This document shows positions 51,728 through 60,334 of a DNA stretch of 64,000 nucleotides, in pieces. The translations under genes were made by a program, and so were the position numbers. The notes beneath the pieces were generated by a model. The model was not told the DNA's origin and made no database searches. It was given only the letters and a program-made list of their open reading frames with translations. Each line of letters starts with the position of its first letter. Positions within the stretch are counted from its first letter, which is position 1. Source of the DNA: Afipia sp. (lineage in GTDB: Bacteria; Pseudomonadota; Alphaproteobacteria; Rhizobiales; Xanthobacteraceae); NCBI GenBank assembly GCA_017474385.1, contig JAFVHU010000110.1:37330-101329 (forward strand), written 5' to 3'.

Positions 51728-52033
51728 ATGAAGATCAATAAAATCGCAGCCGCAGCCCTCGCGCTCTCGTTGGCCTTTACGGCAGCATCCGCCGTTGCTC
51801 AAGCGGCGATGGTCAATGGCGAAGTGAAGAAGATCGACGAATCCGCGGGAAAGATCACCCTCAAGCACGGTCCGATCAAGAATCTCGACATGGATGAAGA
51901 CGGGATGACGATGATCTTTCGCGTCCAGGATCCGGCGATGCTGAAGCAAGTGAAGGTTGGCGATAAGGTGCAGTTTGAAGCCGAACGCACCACCGCGGGA
52001 ATCACGATCACGAAGATGCAAAAGGGAAAGTGA
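51728..52033 (+). CDS. cusF: CusF-like periplasmic copper chaperone
   Basis: 101 residues. Signal peptide ending AVAQA, then VNGEVKKIDESAGKITLKHGPIKNL, MTMIFRVQDPAMLKQVKVGDK and ITITKMQ. The CusF pattern of a His (KHGPI), a Met-x-Met cluster (DGMTMIF) and the OB fold is present; the aromatic Trp of E. coli CusF is replaced by the phenylalanine-rich segment. It binds Cu(I)/Ag(I). It lies 37 nt after the cupredoxin. A 3' scrap of its duplicate is at 38588. Confidence 0.88.
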   Translation: MKINKIAAAALALSLAFTAASAVAQAAMVNGEVKKIDESAGKITLKHGPIKNLDMDEDGMTMIFRVQDPAMLKQVKVGDKVQFEAERTTAGITITKMQKGK

Positions 52034-52040
52034 CGACTCT

Positions 52041-52072
52041 TCGGCGCGGCGGTTCCTAGGCCGTCGCGCCGA
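52041..52072 (+). terminator. Hairpin after cusF
   Basis: TCGGCGCGGCGG and CCGTCGCGCCGA make a 12-position stem with one mismatch around an eight-base loop, 7 nt after the cusF stop. No T-run. It probably limits read-through into the GNAT gene. Confidence 0.5.
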
Positions 52073-52154
52073 CTGGGTGAAAGCTCTGCAAGGAAGCGAC
52101 CTCAAGCTGAGCCGACGTCGCAGCGGCGGTGTCCGTCCATCGAATATGCTCGCT

Positions 52155-52187
52155 GGATCGACTGCTCTCAGCAACGGGGAGTTGCGG
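52155..52187 (+). pseudogene. Trace of the fkbM gene end before GNAT copy B
   Basis: The 33 nt before the GNAT start match the last codons of fkbM at 39685-39713 (DRLLSAT read in frame, GATCGACTGCTCTCAGCAACG versus GATAGACTGCTCTCAGCGACG over 21 positions). This shows fkbM was deleted here. Confidence 0.65.
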
Positions 52188-52913
52188 ATGGAAAGTGCGG
52201 GCTGGAGCGGTGGGACCAGAACAGTTATGGAAAAAGCCTTGGCGCAAAGACGGTTTCAGATCAGACGAGCGGCCAGTCGTGACACTCGCCTGATCGCAAA
52301 GTTGGCCAACATGGCGGGTGGCGATACGCTCGCGTTCATCTTGCGCGGCATCGACTCCACAGCGGAAACAATGCCAACGTATCGCGAGATGGCTGCTGCG
52401 CCGACCGGAATATACTCGTATCAAAATTGTCTGGTTGCCGCATCAGGCAGCCGGATCGTCGGCATGGCGAACGCGTTTCCCGCCCGGCTCATCGAAAGAG
52501 AGATTGCCGGGGCCGTATTGACCGAGCGTGAGGAGTTGCTGTGGCCACGCACGGAGCTCAACGATCCCACCAGCTTCCTGCTGAACAACATCGCGGTCGT
52601 GCGCAGCCACCGCAGACTAGGCGTGGGTGCCGCACTGCTGGCTGCGGTCGTCGATGAGGCCAAGCAGCAGTCGTTTCCCTCCGTGACGTTGCACGTTTGG
52701 GCCGACAACACGGAAGCGATCGCTTTCTATCTCGCCGCTGGTTTCAAGGAGGTTCGTCACGCGGAAATTCCCTGGCATCCCGACCTGCCGCACACGGGCG
52801 GAAGTCTCCTCATGATGCTGCCGCTCGGAGTTGAAAGGGACGAATCGGTGAGGCGGCGCCTTGCGACCGTATCTCAAGACTCGGCGGATGAACGAACATC
52901 GACTTCAGCTTGA
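52188..52913 (+). CDS. GNAT-family N-acetyltransferase, copy B
   Basis: 241 residues. N-terminal IRRAASRDTRLIAKLANMAG and FILRGIDSTAET, motif A IAVVRSHRRLGVGAALLAAVV and motif B LHVWADNTEAIAFYLAAGF. It matches copy A at 39714 throughout but has a longer C-terminus (DESVRRRLATVSQDS). Start 52188 was chosen by alignment with copy A; 52227 is possible. Its stop is 7 nt before the DUF4396 fusion gene, so they are likely co-transcribed. Confidence 0.85.
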   Translation: MESAGWSGGTRTVMEKALAQRRFQIRRAASRDTRLIAKLANMAGGDTLAFILRGIDSTAETMPTYREMAAAPTGIYSYQNCLVAASGSRIVGMANAFPARLIEREIAGAVLTEREELLWPRTELNDPTSFLLNNIAVVRSHRRLGVGAALLAAVVDEAKQQSFPSVTLHVWADNTEAIAFYLAAGFKEVRHAEIPWHPDLPHTGGSLLMMLPLGVERDESVRRRLATVSQDSADERTSTSA

Positions 52914-52920
52914 GGACATC

Positions 52921-54849
52921 ATGATTGCTCTCCCATACGACTATTTCCTGATCGCATGGTTCGTCATCGCGGCCGCTTCCACGGCCTACGTCGCTTTCGA
53001 CCAGTTCAACGGAAATCCCGAACCGACCGTGATGAAGTGGGGCTTCATCCTTGTGACCCTGTACATGGGTCCGTTCGGACTTCTCCTGTACGTACTCGCT
53101 GATAAGGAGCCGCGGCCCGGAGAACATGAACAGTTCACGTCTCCGCTTTGGAAGCAGGGCATCGGAAGCACCATTCATTGCGTCGCAGGTGATGCCACCG
53201 GCATTATTCTCGCAGCGACCGTGACCGCATTGCTCGGTCTACCGATGTGGATCGACCTGATCGTCGAGTATGTCGCGGGCTTCTCGTTTGGTCTTTTCAT
53301 CTTTCAAGCGTTGTTCATGAAAAAGATGATGGGCGGTACGTATTGGGAAAATGTTCGGAAGAGTTTCATGCCGGAGTTCATCAGCATGAACGCCATGATG
53401 GCAGGCATGGCACCGATCATGAGCCTGTTGATGATGGGTCGCGACATGCGGGCGATGGACCCGCTCGAGCTGATCTTCTGGGGCGTGATGTCCCTTGGCG
53501 TGATGGTCGGGTTCGCGACCGCCTATCCGTTCAACGTTTGGATGGTGAAGAAGAAAATCAAGCACGGCCTGATGACCGCCCGCTCGGATGAGCAAGCTGC
53601 CGGGAAGGGCTCGATGTCCGGAATGAAGTCCGAGATGGGTGAAATGTCGGATGCCGACATGAGCCACATGAAGGGACACGACGACCATCCGCAGAAACAA
53701 ACGGCTGCCAACGGCCACAAGTCTCATGGCACCCATCAAATGACGAGCGAGGCGACGACGCCACAGTTGGCTGCGCTCGCTGGCGTGACGACATTCCTTC
53801 TGATTTCCGGAATGGTGCTCCCGGGTTTCAAGGTCAATCTGGGTCTGAGCGTACGCGACGTCGGCGGCGCCATTATGCCGCCGGGCATGATCATGACCTT
53901 CGACACGCCGGGGGAAGCTATGAAGGACATGGCGGCGGTCAATCCTCGGCAGGTGGTCTACAAGGCGCCTGCCGACGCTCGAGGGGACAATGTTCTTGAA
54001 CCGCGTATCGAGAACGGAGTGAAAATATTCGATATCGAGGCTTCGATCATACGCTGGAATATTCTTCCCGATGTCTCCGTAGAGGCCTATGCCTACAATC
54101 GCCAGGTGCCGGGCCCGCGGCTTCAATTGACCGAAGGCGATCACGTCCGGATCAATTTCCGCAACAGCCTTCCGGAATCCACGACCGTGCACTGGCACGG
54201 TCTGATCGTACCAAACGAGATGGACGGCCCAGCCAAGATAACCCAGCCGCCCGTGGCGCCGGGCGGTCAATACACATACGAGTTCACCGTAGGCCAAAGC
54301 GGAACCTATTTTTATCACAGCCACGACCACCCCGATCGTCAACAAGGCCTAGGCCTCTACGGCGCGTTGCTGATCGCGCCGAAGGACAGCGCCGCCGATG
54401 TAAAAGCCGATCTCGAGTACACCATCCAGCTCCAGGAATGGTTGAAGCGCGAGTGGTTGACGTACCCCGCGATGCTGATGGAGGGCGGCCTTCCGAATTA
54501 CTTCACAATCAATGGGAAGTCGTATCCGGAGACAGACACCGTCTCCATGAAGGTTGGGCAAACCATCAAGATTCGCTTCATTGGCACAAACAATAACTTC
54601 GTTCACCCCATGCATGTTCATGGCGGGCCTTTCCAAGTGGTGGCCCGCGATGGAGAGGCGCTGGCAGAAAACCAGCGGTTTCTTGCCGATACGGTGAATG
54701 TCGGACCAGGACAACGCTATGACGTCGTCTGGACCGCTCGGAGACCCGGGAGATGGCTTGTTCACTGTCATATCCCGCATCACACCACCAACAACAACGT
54801 CGAACAGAAAGGAGCGGGCGGTCTAACGCTGGTTCTCAACGTGCAATAA
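52921..54849 (+). CDS. Membrane-anchored DUF4396-multicopper oxidase fusion
   Basis: About 643 residues. Residues 1-220 are a polytopic DUF4396 domain with helices around 5-25, 40-60, 100-125, 155-180 and 190-215. A Met/His-rich cytoplasmic or periplasmic linker follows (KGSMSGMKSEMGEMSDADMS, HMKGHDDHPQ), then one helix (LAALAGVTTFLLISGMVLP). The last 300 residues are a multicopper oxidase with HWHG, YFYHSHDHPDRQQ, HPMHVHGGPF and WLVHCHIPHHTTNN. The type 1 site lacks the axial Met. The two parts occur separately elsewhere. It may couple copper capture at the membrane to oxidation. Confidence 0.88.
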   Translation: MIALPYDYFLIAWFVIAAASTAYVAFDQFNGNPEPTVMKWGFILVTLYMGPFGLLLYVLADKEPRPGEHEQFTSPLWKQGIGSTIHCVAGDATGIILAATVTALLGLPMWIDLIVEYVAGFSFGLFIFQALFMKKMMGGTYWENVRKSFMPEFISMNAMMAGMAPIMSLLMMGRDMRAMDPLELIFWGVMSLGVMVGFATAYPFNVWMVKKKIKHGLMTARSDEQAAGKGSMSGMKSEMGEMSDADMSHMKGHDDHPQKQTAANGHKSHGTHQMTSEATTPQLAALAGVTTFLLISGMVLPGFKVNLGLSVRDVGGAIMPPGMIMTFDTPGEAMKDMAAVNPRQVVYKAPADARGDNVLEPRIENGVKIFDIEASIIRWNILPDVSVEAYAYNRQVPGPRLQLTEGDHVRINFRNSLPESTTVHWHGLIVPNEMDGPAKITQPPVAPGGQYTYEFTVGQSGTYFYHSHDHPDRQQGLGLYGALLIAPKDSAADVKADLEYTIQLQEWLKREWLTYPAMLMEGGLPNYFTINGKSYPETDTVSMKVGQTIKIRFIGTNNNFVHPMHVHGGPFQVVARDGEALAENQRFLADTVNVGPGQRYDVVWTARRPGRWLVHCHIPHHTTNNNVEQKGAGGLTLVLNVQ

Positions 54850-54879
54850 GGGGCAATTAACAAATTCAAGGAGAGCTTA

Positions 54880-55212
54880 ATGAAACACATGAGCAAAGAC
54901 ATGCAAAAGTGCATCGACGAATGCTTGCGCTGCTACCAAGTGTGTCTCGGTTCGGCCATGACGCATTGCCTCGAGACCGGCGGAAAACATGTCGAGCCAG
55001 CGCATTTCCGGTTGATGATGGCATGTGCCGAGATCTGCCGGACCTCCGCACACTTCATGCTGTTGAACTCGCTTCATCACAAGCATGTGTGCCGCGAATG
55101 CGCGGAGATTTGCACCGAGTGTGCCAAGGATTGCGAGCGATTGGGTGGCATGGACGATTGCGTCCGGGCCTGCACACAATGCGCAGAGAGCTGCCGCGCG
55201 ATGGCTGCCTAG
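54880..55212 (+). CDS. DUF326 four-helix copper-storage-like protein
   Basis: 110 residues with 16 cysteines, nearly all on helix faces as CxxxC or CxxC pairs (KCIDECLRCYQVC, ACAEIC, CRECAEICTECAKDC, CVRACTQCAESC). This is the DUF326/Csp four-helix bundle that packs many Cu(I) ions in its core. There is no signal peptide, so it should be cytosolic (Csp3-like). AAGGAG precedes the ATG. It follows the DUF4396-oxidase gene by 30 nt. Confidence 0.9.
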   Translation: MKHMSKDMQKCIDECLRCYQVCLGSAMTHCLETGGKHVEPAHFRLMMACAEICRTSAHFMLLNSLHHKHVCRECAEICTECAKDCERLGGMDDCVRACTQCAESCRAMAA

Positions 55213-55218
55213 TCACCG

Positions 55219-55251
55219 ACGGACCAACCATTCGATCGATGGTTGGTCCGT
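55219..55251 (+). terminator. Long perfect hairpin between DUF326 and opgC-like genes
   Basis: ACGGACCAACCAT pairs exactly with ATGGTTGGTCCGT (13 bp) around loop TCGATCG, 6 nt after the DUF326 stop. No strong T-run, so it may be a terminator or an mRNA stabiliser. Confidence 0.7.
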
Positions 55252-55329
55252 GGGTCTCCTCTTTAGGACGAGGGTCCGCCTGGAATTTCGATTGCCACAA
55301 AACCGTAAGTGTTCCCTTATCCTGAAGCC

Positions 55330-56511
55330 ATGCTCAGAGTTTTCATGACAATCCGTGCTATCCTTCCTGCCAAAGGACGAGACCTCCGACTCGATCTTTT
55401 CCGCGGCCTTGCGAACTGGGCAATCTTTCTCGATCACGTCCCGAACAACGCGGTCGCGTGGCTCACGACCAGAAACTATGGATTCAGCGATGCAGCGGAT
55501 ATCTTCGTCTTCATTTCCGGCTATACGGCCGCGCTTGTCTACGCCAAGAGCATGCTCGTCCAAGGTTTCGTTGCAGGAACCGCTCGACTATTAAAACGCG
55601 TTTGGCAACTATATGTCGCGCATGTGCTGCTGTTCGTTTTCTATATCGCGGCAATCGGCTGGGTCGCGGAAACCTACAATCATTCTCATCTTGTGGATGA
55701 ATTCAACGTTGCAGGGTTGATCGACCATCCAATGCTGACCTTAAAGCAAGGCTTGCTGCTCAAATTCAAGCCTCTGAATCTCGACGTTCTTCCGCTCTAT
55801 ATCGTTCTGATGGCAGCTTTTCCGCTGGTATTGTGGCTGATGCTTCGGCGGCCAGACTTTGCAATCGCCAGCTCGCTCGTTCTTTATTTCGCGGCACGCC
55901 AATTTGGGTGGAATCTTCCCGCCTATCCGTCGGGTGTTTGGTATTTTAACCCGTTCACTTGGCAACTCCTCTTTGTGCTTGGAGCCTGGAGCTCGCTCGG
56001 AGGAGCGTCGCGACTACAGAGGCTCATTCGGTCGCCCGCGATCATATCGATCTGTTTCGTTTATCTGGGGTTTGCGCTGTTTATGACAGTTGCAGGCTAT
56101 GTCGCGCCGCTTGGAAAAATAATCCCTGAGGGACTGTTTGGCGCATTCAATCCTAACGACAAGACAAATCTCGCGCCATATCGGATTCTGCATTTCGTCG
56201 CCTTGGCCGTGCTGGTCGTTCGGTTTTTCCCCTTTGATTGTCCCGGGTTGACGTCCCGCTGGCTTCGCCCGTTGATCATCTGTGGTCAGCGTTCGTTGGA
56301 AGTGTTTTGCGTCGGAGTGTTTCTCTCCTTCGTCGGTCATTTCGTTCTTGAGCTGGTCTCCGACTCACTTCTCGCGCAGATCATCGTGAGTGTGTCTGGA
56401 ATCGCGCTCATGACGGCCGTCGCCTACTACCGATCATGGTCCAAGGATTTGGACAAGCAACCCGCGACGTCCAAATCCAGTGAAAAGGCGGTTTCGACAT
56501 CGGTCACTTAG
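55330..56511 (+). CDS. opgC: OpgC-like membrane acyltransferase
   Basis: About 393 residues with ten or so transmembrane helices. It opens RDLRLDLFRGLANWAIFLDH with VPNNAVAWLTTRNYGFSDAADIFVF split across loops, the OpgC pattern, and continues ISGYTAALVYAK. OpgC proteins succinylate periplasmic glucans. Its presence in a copper module is unusual, but the link is repeated in the decayed copy at 31.7 kb. Start 55330 or 55345. The first codons of a Tat protein follow 21 nt downstream. Confidence 0.82.
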   Translation: MLRVFMTIRAILPAKGRDLRLDLFRGLANWAIFLDHVPNNAVAWLTTRNYGFSDAADIFVFISGYTAALVYAKSMLVQGFVAGTARLLKRVWQLYVAHVLLFVFYIAAIGWVAETYNHSHLVDEFNVAGLIDHPMLTLKQGLLLKFKPLNLDVLPLYIVLMAAFPLVLWLMLRRPDFAIASSLVLYFAARQFGWNLPAYPSGVWYFNPFTWQLLFVLGAWSSLGGASRLQRLIRSPAIISICFVYLGFALFMTVAGYVAPLGKIIPEGLFGAFNPNDKTNLAPYRILHFVALAVLVVRFFPFDCPGLTSRWLRPLIICGQRSLEVFCVGVFLSFVGHFVLELVSDSLLAQIIVSVSGIALMTAVAYYRSWSKDLDKQPATSKSSEKAVSTSVT

Positions 56512-56531
56512 AAGTTTGTTCGGAGGAAGAG

Positions 56532-56657
56532 ATGTTTGGAATGGTTTCGATCATCAACGGAGTACGGACCCGCGACATGGATAACTCAGGCAAATATCCA
56601 ACAGTTTTGACTCGCAGAAGCGTTTTGGGACTAACCGCCGCGCAGATCGTTTTGTGA
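56532..56657 (+). pseudogene. Truncated Tat-exported protein downstream of opgC
   Basis: A 41-residue frame, MFGMVSIINGVRTRDMDNSG and KYPTVLTRRSVLGLTAAQIVL, is a twin-arginine leader cut off at about 56645, where reversed acyltransferase sequence begins. The same leader fragment follows the opgC remnant at 31957. The missing part was probably an exported hydrolase. Confidence 0.75.
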
Positions 56658-56745
56658 GCGCGGAGGGCCGGTCTCTCGATCAATAGCCAGGACGGGAGTG
56701 CGGGGGCGGTGGCCAAGCCGAGCGAGAACAGTGTGAGTAACAAAC
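56655..56745 (-). pseudogene. 3' scrap of an acyltransferase gene
   Basis: The minus strand encodes LFSLGLATAPALPSWLLIER and PALRAHKTI, matching SLILAVSVALPSWFLIER and PALRSRG at the end of the intact acyltransferase at 57301. It is joined on one side to the Tat-leader remnant. Confidence 0.7.
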
Positions 56746-56789
56746 GTTGACGCCGGGTTGTGCTAACTTTGGTAATGGCTGGCCGATCA

Positions 56790-57290
56790 GCCGCTTAATC
56801 CGCAACATATCCTGGCAAGGGCTTCCGTCATCAATACCAATCTGTCCGGCGCAAAGCACTACGTTTCCATTCCGAACATGATTGACCCGGACGGAGGAAC
56901 GCAAAGCAGACTCAGCTCATTCGCACGGTGGCGAGCAAAAATGGTCCGCTCGAGTGCTTTTATATTGGATTGCAGATCTTCGATCTGCATCATGATCAGC
57001 TTGCGCACGACTGCGCTGCTTCTGGAAGCTCAGAACACTCTCGCTATCTTGGGCGAGTTGGTGAAGTTCCGGAATCCGCCAGACGCCTTTTGGTGCGATC
57101 AGCCCGAATTCGGCAGTGATCCGAAAGGACTTCGGGATGCGCCCGAGATGGGCGCAAATGCCGATGATCACGAGCGACTGTTCGCGACCTGTTTTCAAAG
57201 AGGTTGGGGGTCTGGCAGGCTTGCCCGTTCAGGGCGAGAGCTGGTCGATCTGCTTTTTTGGCACGATGGAAGATGAATATCGGCTGGCCG
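56790..57290 (-). pseudogene. IS110-family transposase remnant
   Basis: The minus strand gives pieces of an IS110-type transposase in shifting frames: AEFGLIAPKGVWRIPELHQL and AQDSESVL in one frame, then QIEDLQSNIKALERTIFARH and RANELS in another. Both catalytic ends are missing and no terminal repeats were found. Confidence 0.75.
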
Positions 57291-57300
57291 CCAAAATACC

Positions 57301-58413
57301 TTAACGCAGGGCAGGATCTGACACGGATGCTCGTCGCGGTTTCGCGATTTGCGAGAAGCACGATCTAAGCAGCGAGACGACCAAGCCGCGCGACCGAAGC
57401 GCAGGCCGTTCGATCAAGAACCACGACGGGAGCGCCACGCTTACGGCGAGGATAAGGGAGGCCGTGACGAGCGCGAGGGTCCCGATGGTTGGCCACGTCA
57501 AGATGAGAGTCTGCGTAATGGGCCAGCCGAAGATATATATTCCATACGACAGATCGATCTGGTTGGTCAGCTCGCGCAGCCTTCCCGTTGACACTTTTGC
57601 CAGCCACACAGCGCCATATCCCGTCGCAAAGAGGGAGACAATTCTCTCCCATCCCGTGCCGCGGGCCATCCAGAAGGCGAAACCCAATGCCAATACCCCG
57701 GTGATTGATAAAGGAATGTGATCCCGAAAAACATAAAGGCCGACCCCAAACGAAAAGCACAGCCAAAGCCGGGCCACCTGATCGATCGGAGCGGCGTCGC
57801 AACCGAAGCGAGAGAATAAAAACCCGCCGGCGATCGCCCAAGACGCGGCAAGTAGCCATGCGAACCGATGCTTGTTCAGAACGCCGACAAAGCCAACAAG
57901 CGCCAAGACGACGTAGCAAGCCACCTCATATTTCAGCGTCCATATCGATGCATTCATGACGGAGGGATGGGGATTGGCGGTGAACACCCCTGGCAATCCG
58001 GTAGCCGCCGAGCCGAGCAAGAGCGTCTTCAACCCATATTGCCAAACCCGGGTATCGGCCAGGAATTGCGCGGGGGTGCAGGCCGTCACCAGGACGCCGA
58101 GCAGGATCAACACAAACGCACAAGCCGCAAGGGCCGGAAAAATACGCAGGCCACGAGCCACGAGGAACTCAACCGTCGATCGTGAACGCGCCCAACTGGC
58201 GGCCACCGTCAGCCCGGACAGAACGAAGAAAACATTAACCGCGTGGGCGCCGAGATCATAGTGGTTGATGCCCGAGAATATCTCGTCGGCCTTGCTGCCC
58301 GAGCGCAGAAAGACAGCGTGTGAAATAACCACAGCAGCCGCGGCCAGGAGCCGCAGCAAGTTGAAATTGTTCTGTTTTGGATCAAGAATTTGCGCGACGA
58401 GTACCGGGTTCAT
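57301..58413 (-). CDS. Acyltransferase-3 family membrane protein (OafA-like)
   Basis: 370 residues, ten or so transmembrane helices. It opens MNPVLVAQILDPKQNNFNLL, RLLAAAAVVISHAVFL with the conserved R and H of acyltransferase-3, and continues NVFFVLSGLTVAASWARS and RGLRIFPALAACAF. Such enzymes acylate envelope sugars. GAGGAG precedes ATG 58413. It is not in the copper operon and is read in the opposite direction. Confidence 0.87.
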   Translation of the reverse strand: MNPVLVAQILDPKQNNFNLLRLLAAAAVVISHAVFLRSGSKADEIFSGINHYDLGAHAVNVFFVLSGLTVAASWARSRSTVEFLVARGLRIFPALAACAFVLILLGVLVTACTPAQFLADTRVWQYGLKTLLLGSAATGLPGVFTANPHPSVMNASIWTLKYEVACYVVLALVGFVGVLNKHRFAWLLAASWAIAGGFLFSRFGCDAAPIDQVARLWLCFSFGVGLYVFRDHIPLSITGVLALGFAFWMARGTGWERIVSLFATGYGAVWLAKVSTGRLRELTNQIDLSYGIYIFGWPITQTLILTWPTIGTLALVTASLILAVSVALPSWFLIERPALRSRGLVVSLLRSCFSQIAKPRRASVSDPALR

Positions 58414-59128
58414 CTGAACTCTCCTCGGTCCGTTTTCATTCTTTCGGACGTCCAGCGCGGACCAATATTCTTTGGCGATATTGTCCACTAGCAAAAATGA
58501 TGCAACCGGAGACGAGCAAATCGGTTAACGGCAAGACGCCTCATGTCACAATAATTGCCTATCTCGCGATGGCCGGACCCAAAGCCGCCGCCTGTCCTTG
58601 CGCAACAAACTGTCCCAGAACTTGAGAGGGATGCGTTTTTCTGATCAATCCAGCAGAACACATCAGGTCCATAGATGCCGCGAGAGTTTTGCAGCCGCGT
58701 TACGCAGCGGAATGGGCGAGAGAGATATGGCCGCCATCGCGCTTCTTTATCCTCTTGGCGCATTCATTGAATTTGAGACGTCCCATACTCTGCTCGTGCC
58801 ATGAATCGCCCGCATTAACCGAGCGAAGAGTGAGCTGACGGTGCAGCTGGGCGCTGTGCGACGGATGTGCGGATGTCGCACCTGGACTTGACGCCGACGT
58901 AGCGAGTGCAGCACGCCAAAACTGATGCGGCATGCTTACCAAGCCCGCGGATGATATCGCTAAGCGATTGACCGGCCATCCATCGCGCCCAAAGCTCGTC
59001 CTTCTGCTGCGAGGACAAGCTCCACTTGCTGGTCTGGGCTTTTCCCGGAGATCTTCCGAAAATCAAATACCCGGCTGGGGTCTCCCAACCGGGCTTCAAA
59101 AAACGATTCGTTCAGCCGACGCAGCCGA
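58414..59128. other. Region with an IS30-like remnant and no intact gene
   Basis: The minus strand at about 58960-59060 encodes KWSLSSQQKDELWARWMAGQ and SLSDIIRGLGKHAASV, the helix-turn-helix start of an IS30-family transposase. The rest (58700-58950) is out of frame and decayed. 58414-58700 has no recognisable gene. Confidence 0.6.
58940..59062 (-). pseudogene. IS30-family transposase N-terminal remnant
   Basis: A short segment with DELWARWMAGQSLSDIIRGL and GKHAASVLA resembles the N-terminal HTH of IS30 transposases (ELWRRWKAGQSLSEIxRxLGK pattern). The catalytic DDE part is not found intact. No inverted repeats seen. Confidence 0.6.
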
Positions 59129-59494
59129 TTACTCGAACGCGTGGGTAACACGACGGGTTGCAGGATCAACGATCACATAACGATCGTTCACAATCGAATA
59201 CTGATGGTTTCGAGCAGACGGCATTTGAGTCACGAGGCCATCAGGCAAAGGGTGGAGCTGGGCAGAGCCAGGCAAGGCGACACCGACCTGTGCGTGAAAC
59301 CCCGGTTCCTGGTGGGACTGATAGCGCTGACTCGTCGCGTGCTGTCGGATCATCGAGCCGTGCTCGGACGAGAATACACCCGCATGAGCGCCAACGGTTC
59401 CATGAGTACCCGCAGGCTCATGGGTCGCCGATTGTGCTAAGGCGAAGCTCATACCGGCGACCAATGTCGCTGCAACCAAGGTAAATGTTTTCAT
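59129..59494 (-). CDS. DUF1236-like exported protein
   Basis: 121 residues. Signal peptide MKTFTLVAATLVAGMSFALA. The mature part is His/Gln/Ser-rich (THEPAGTHGTVGAHAGVFSS), and the end is the DUF1236-like motif YSIVNDRYVIVDPATRRVTH. These proteins are periplasmic, common in Bradyrhizobium relatives, and of unknown role. Start 59494 was chosen for the signal peptide. Confidence 0.7.
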   Translation of the reverse strand: MKTFTLVAATLVAGMSFALAQSATHEPAGTHGTVGAHAGVFSSEHGSMIRQHATSQRYQSHQEPGFHAQVGVALPGSAQLHPLPDGLVTQMPSARNHQYSIVNDRYVIVDPATRRVTHAFE

Positions 59495-59722
59495 AGCGAT
59501 ATTCCTTCTGATTTGCGAAAGTAGGAAGACTCCAATCCGGATGCGGAGTGGCATTCGCTCTCGTTAATGTGCCTCGGTTCGCTTTGTTCCTTTGCCCCAT
59601 CGGAAGTTGTGAACCCAACGTTTGGAGCGCTTCGCAGCTTGGTGCGTTGCTCCGCAAAGCCCGCTGCCGCGGTTGCGGATCAGTGGCGCGATATACCGCC
59701 AAATTGAAAAGGAAACCGTCGC

Positions 59723-60334
59723 ATGACCAAACAGTTGAGAACTGTGATCTTCGCAGCCTTGGTTCTTCTGGGCGGTATCGTTTTTTATGTCGGTTCTGGC
59801 GCCTACGATGTCGGTGCGGATACGCCGCATTGGGAAGTCACCCGAAGGGCCATAGAGGTTGTTCGCGATCGCTCGATCGAAGTACGCGCGAAACAAATCG
59901 AGCTACCCGACCTCCAGGACGAACAGATGGTTCTGAAGGGAGCAGGACAATATGCGGAAATGTGCGCGAATTGCCACCTCGCACCCGAACAGACCGATTC
60001 GAAGATTCGACCTGGACTCTATCCGAGGCCGCCCAACCTGTCCGAGCAGCGCGTCGAACCCAAGAGGGCTTTCTGGGTGTTGAAGCACGGACTTAAAATG
60101 AGCGGCATGCCGGCTTGGGGCCTCACACACGACGACGCGACACTCTGGAGCATCATCGCGTTTGTCACCAGGCTGCCTGGCTTGTCCGCGGAGCATTACA
60201 AGGACTTGGTGGCCAAGGCACCTCCCGACGAAGAAATGGAATCCATGAATAAGAGTGACGATCAGAAGCCGGGAAAAGACAAAAAGTCCGGCTCCGGAAT
60301 GCAGACCGAGCCAAAAGGTGTTCAAAAGCACTGA
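59723..60334 (+). CDS. Membrane-anchored monohaem cytochrome c
   Basis: 203 residues. An N-terminal helix (VIFAALVLLGGIVFYVGSGA) anchors it. Haem site CANCH at about residue 81-85 in YAEMCANCHLAPEQ. A downstream methionine in GLKMSGMPAWG is the likely sixth ligand. The C-terminus is a charged Lys/Gly linker (KPGKDKKSGSGMQTEPKG). It may take electrons from copper oxidation. It overlaps the convergent flavoprotein tail. Confidence 0.85.
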   Translation: MTKQLRTVIFAALVLLGGIVFYVGSGAYDVGADTPHWEVTRRAIEVVRDRSIEVRAKQIELPDLQDEQMVLKGAGQYAEMCANCHLAPEQTDSKIRPGLYPRPPNLSEQRVEPKRAFWVLKHGLKMSGMPAWGLTHDDATLWSIIAFVTRLPGLSAEHYKDLVAKAPPDEEMESMNKSDDQKPGKDKKSGSGMQTEPKGVQKH

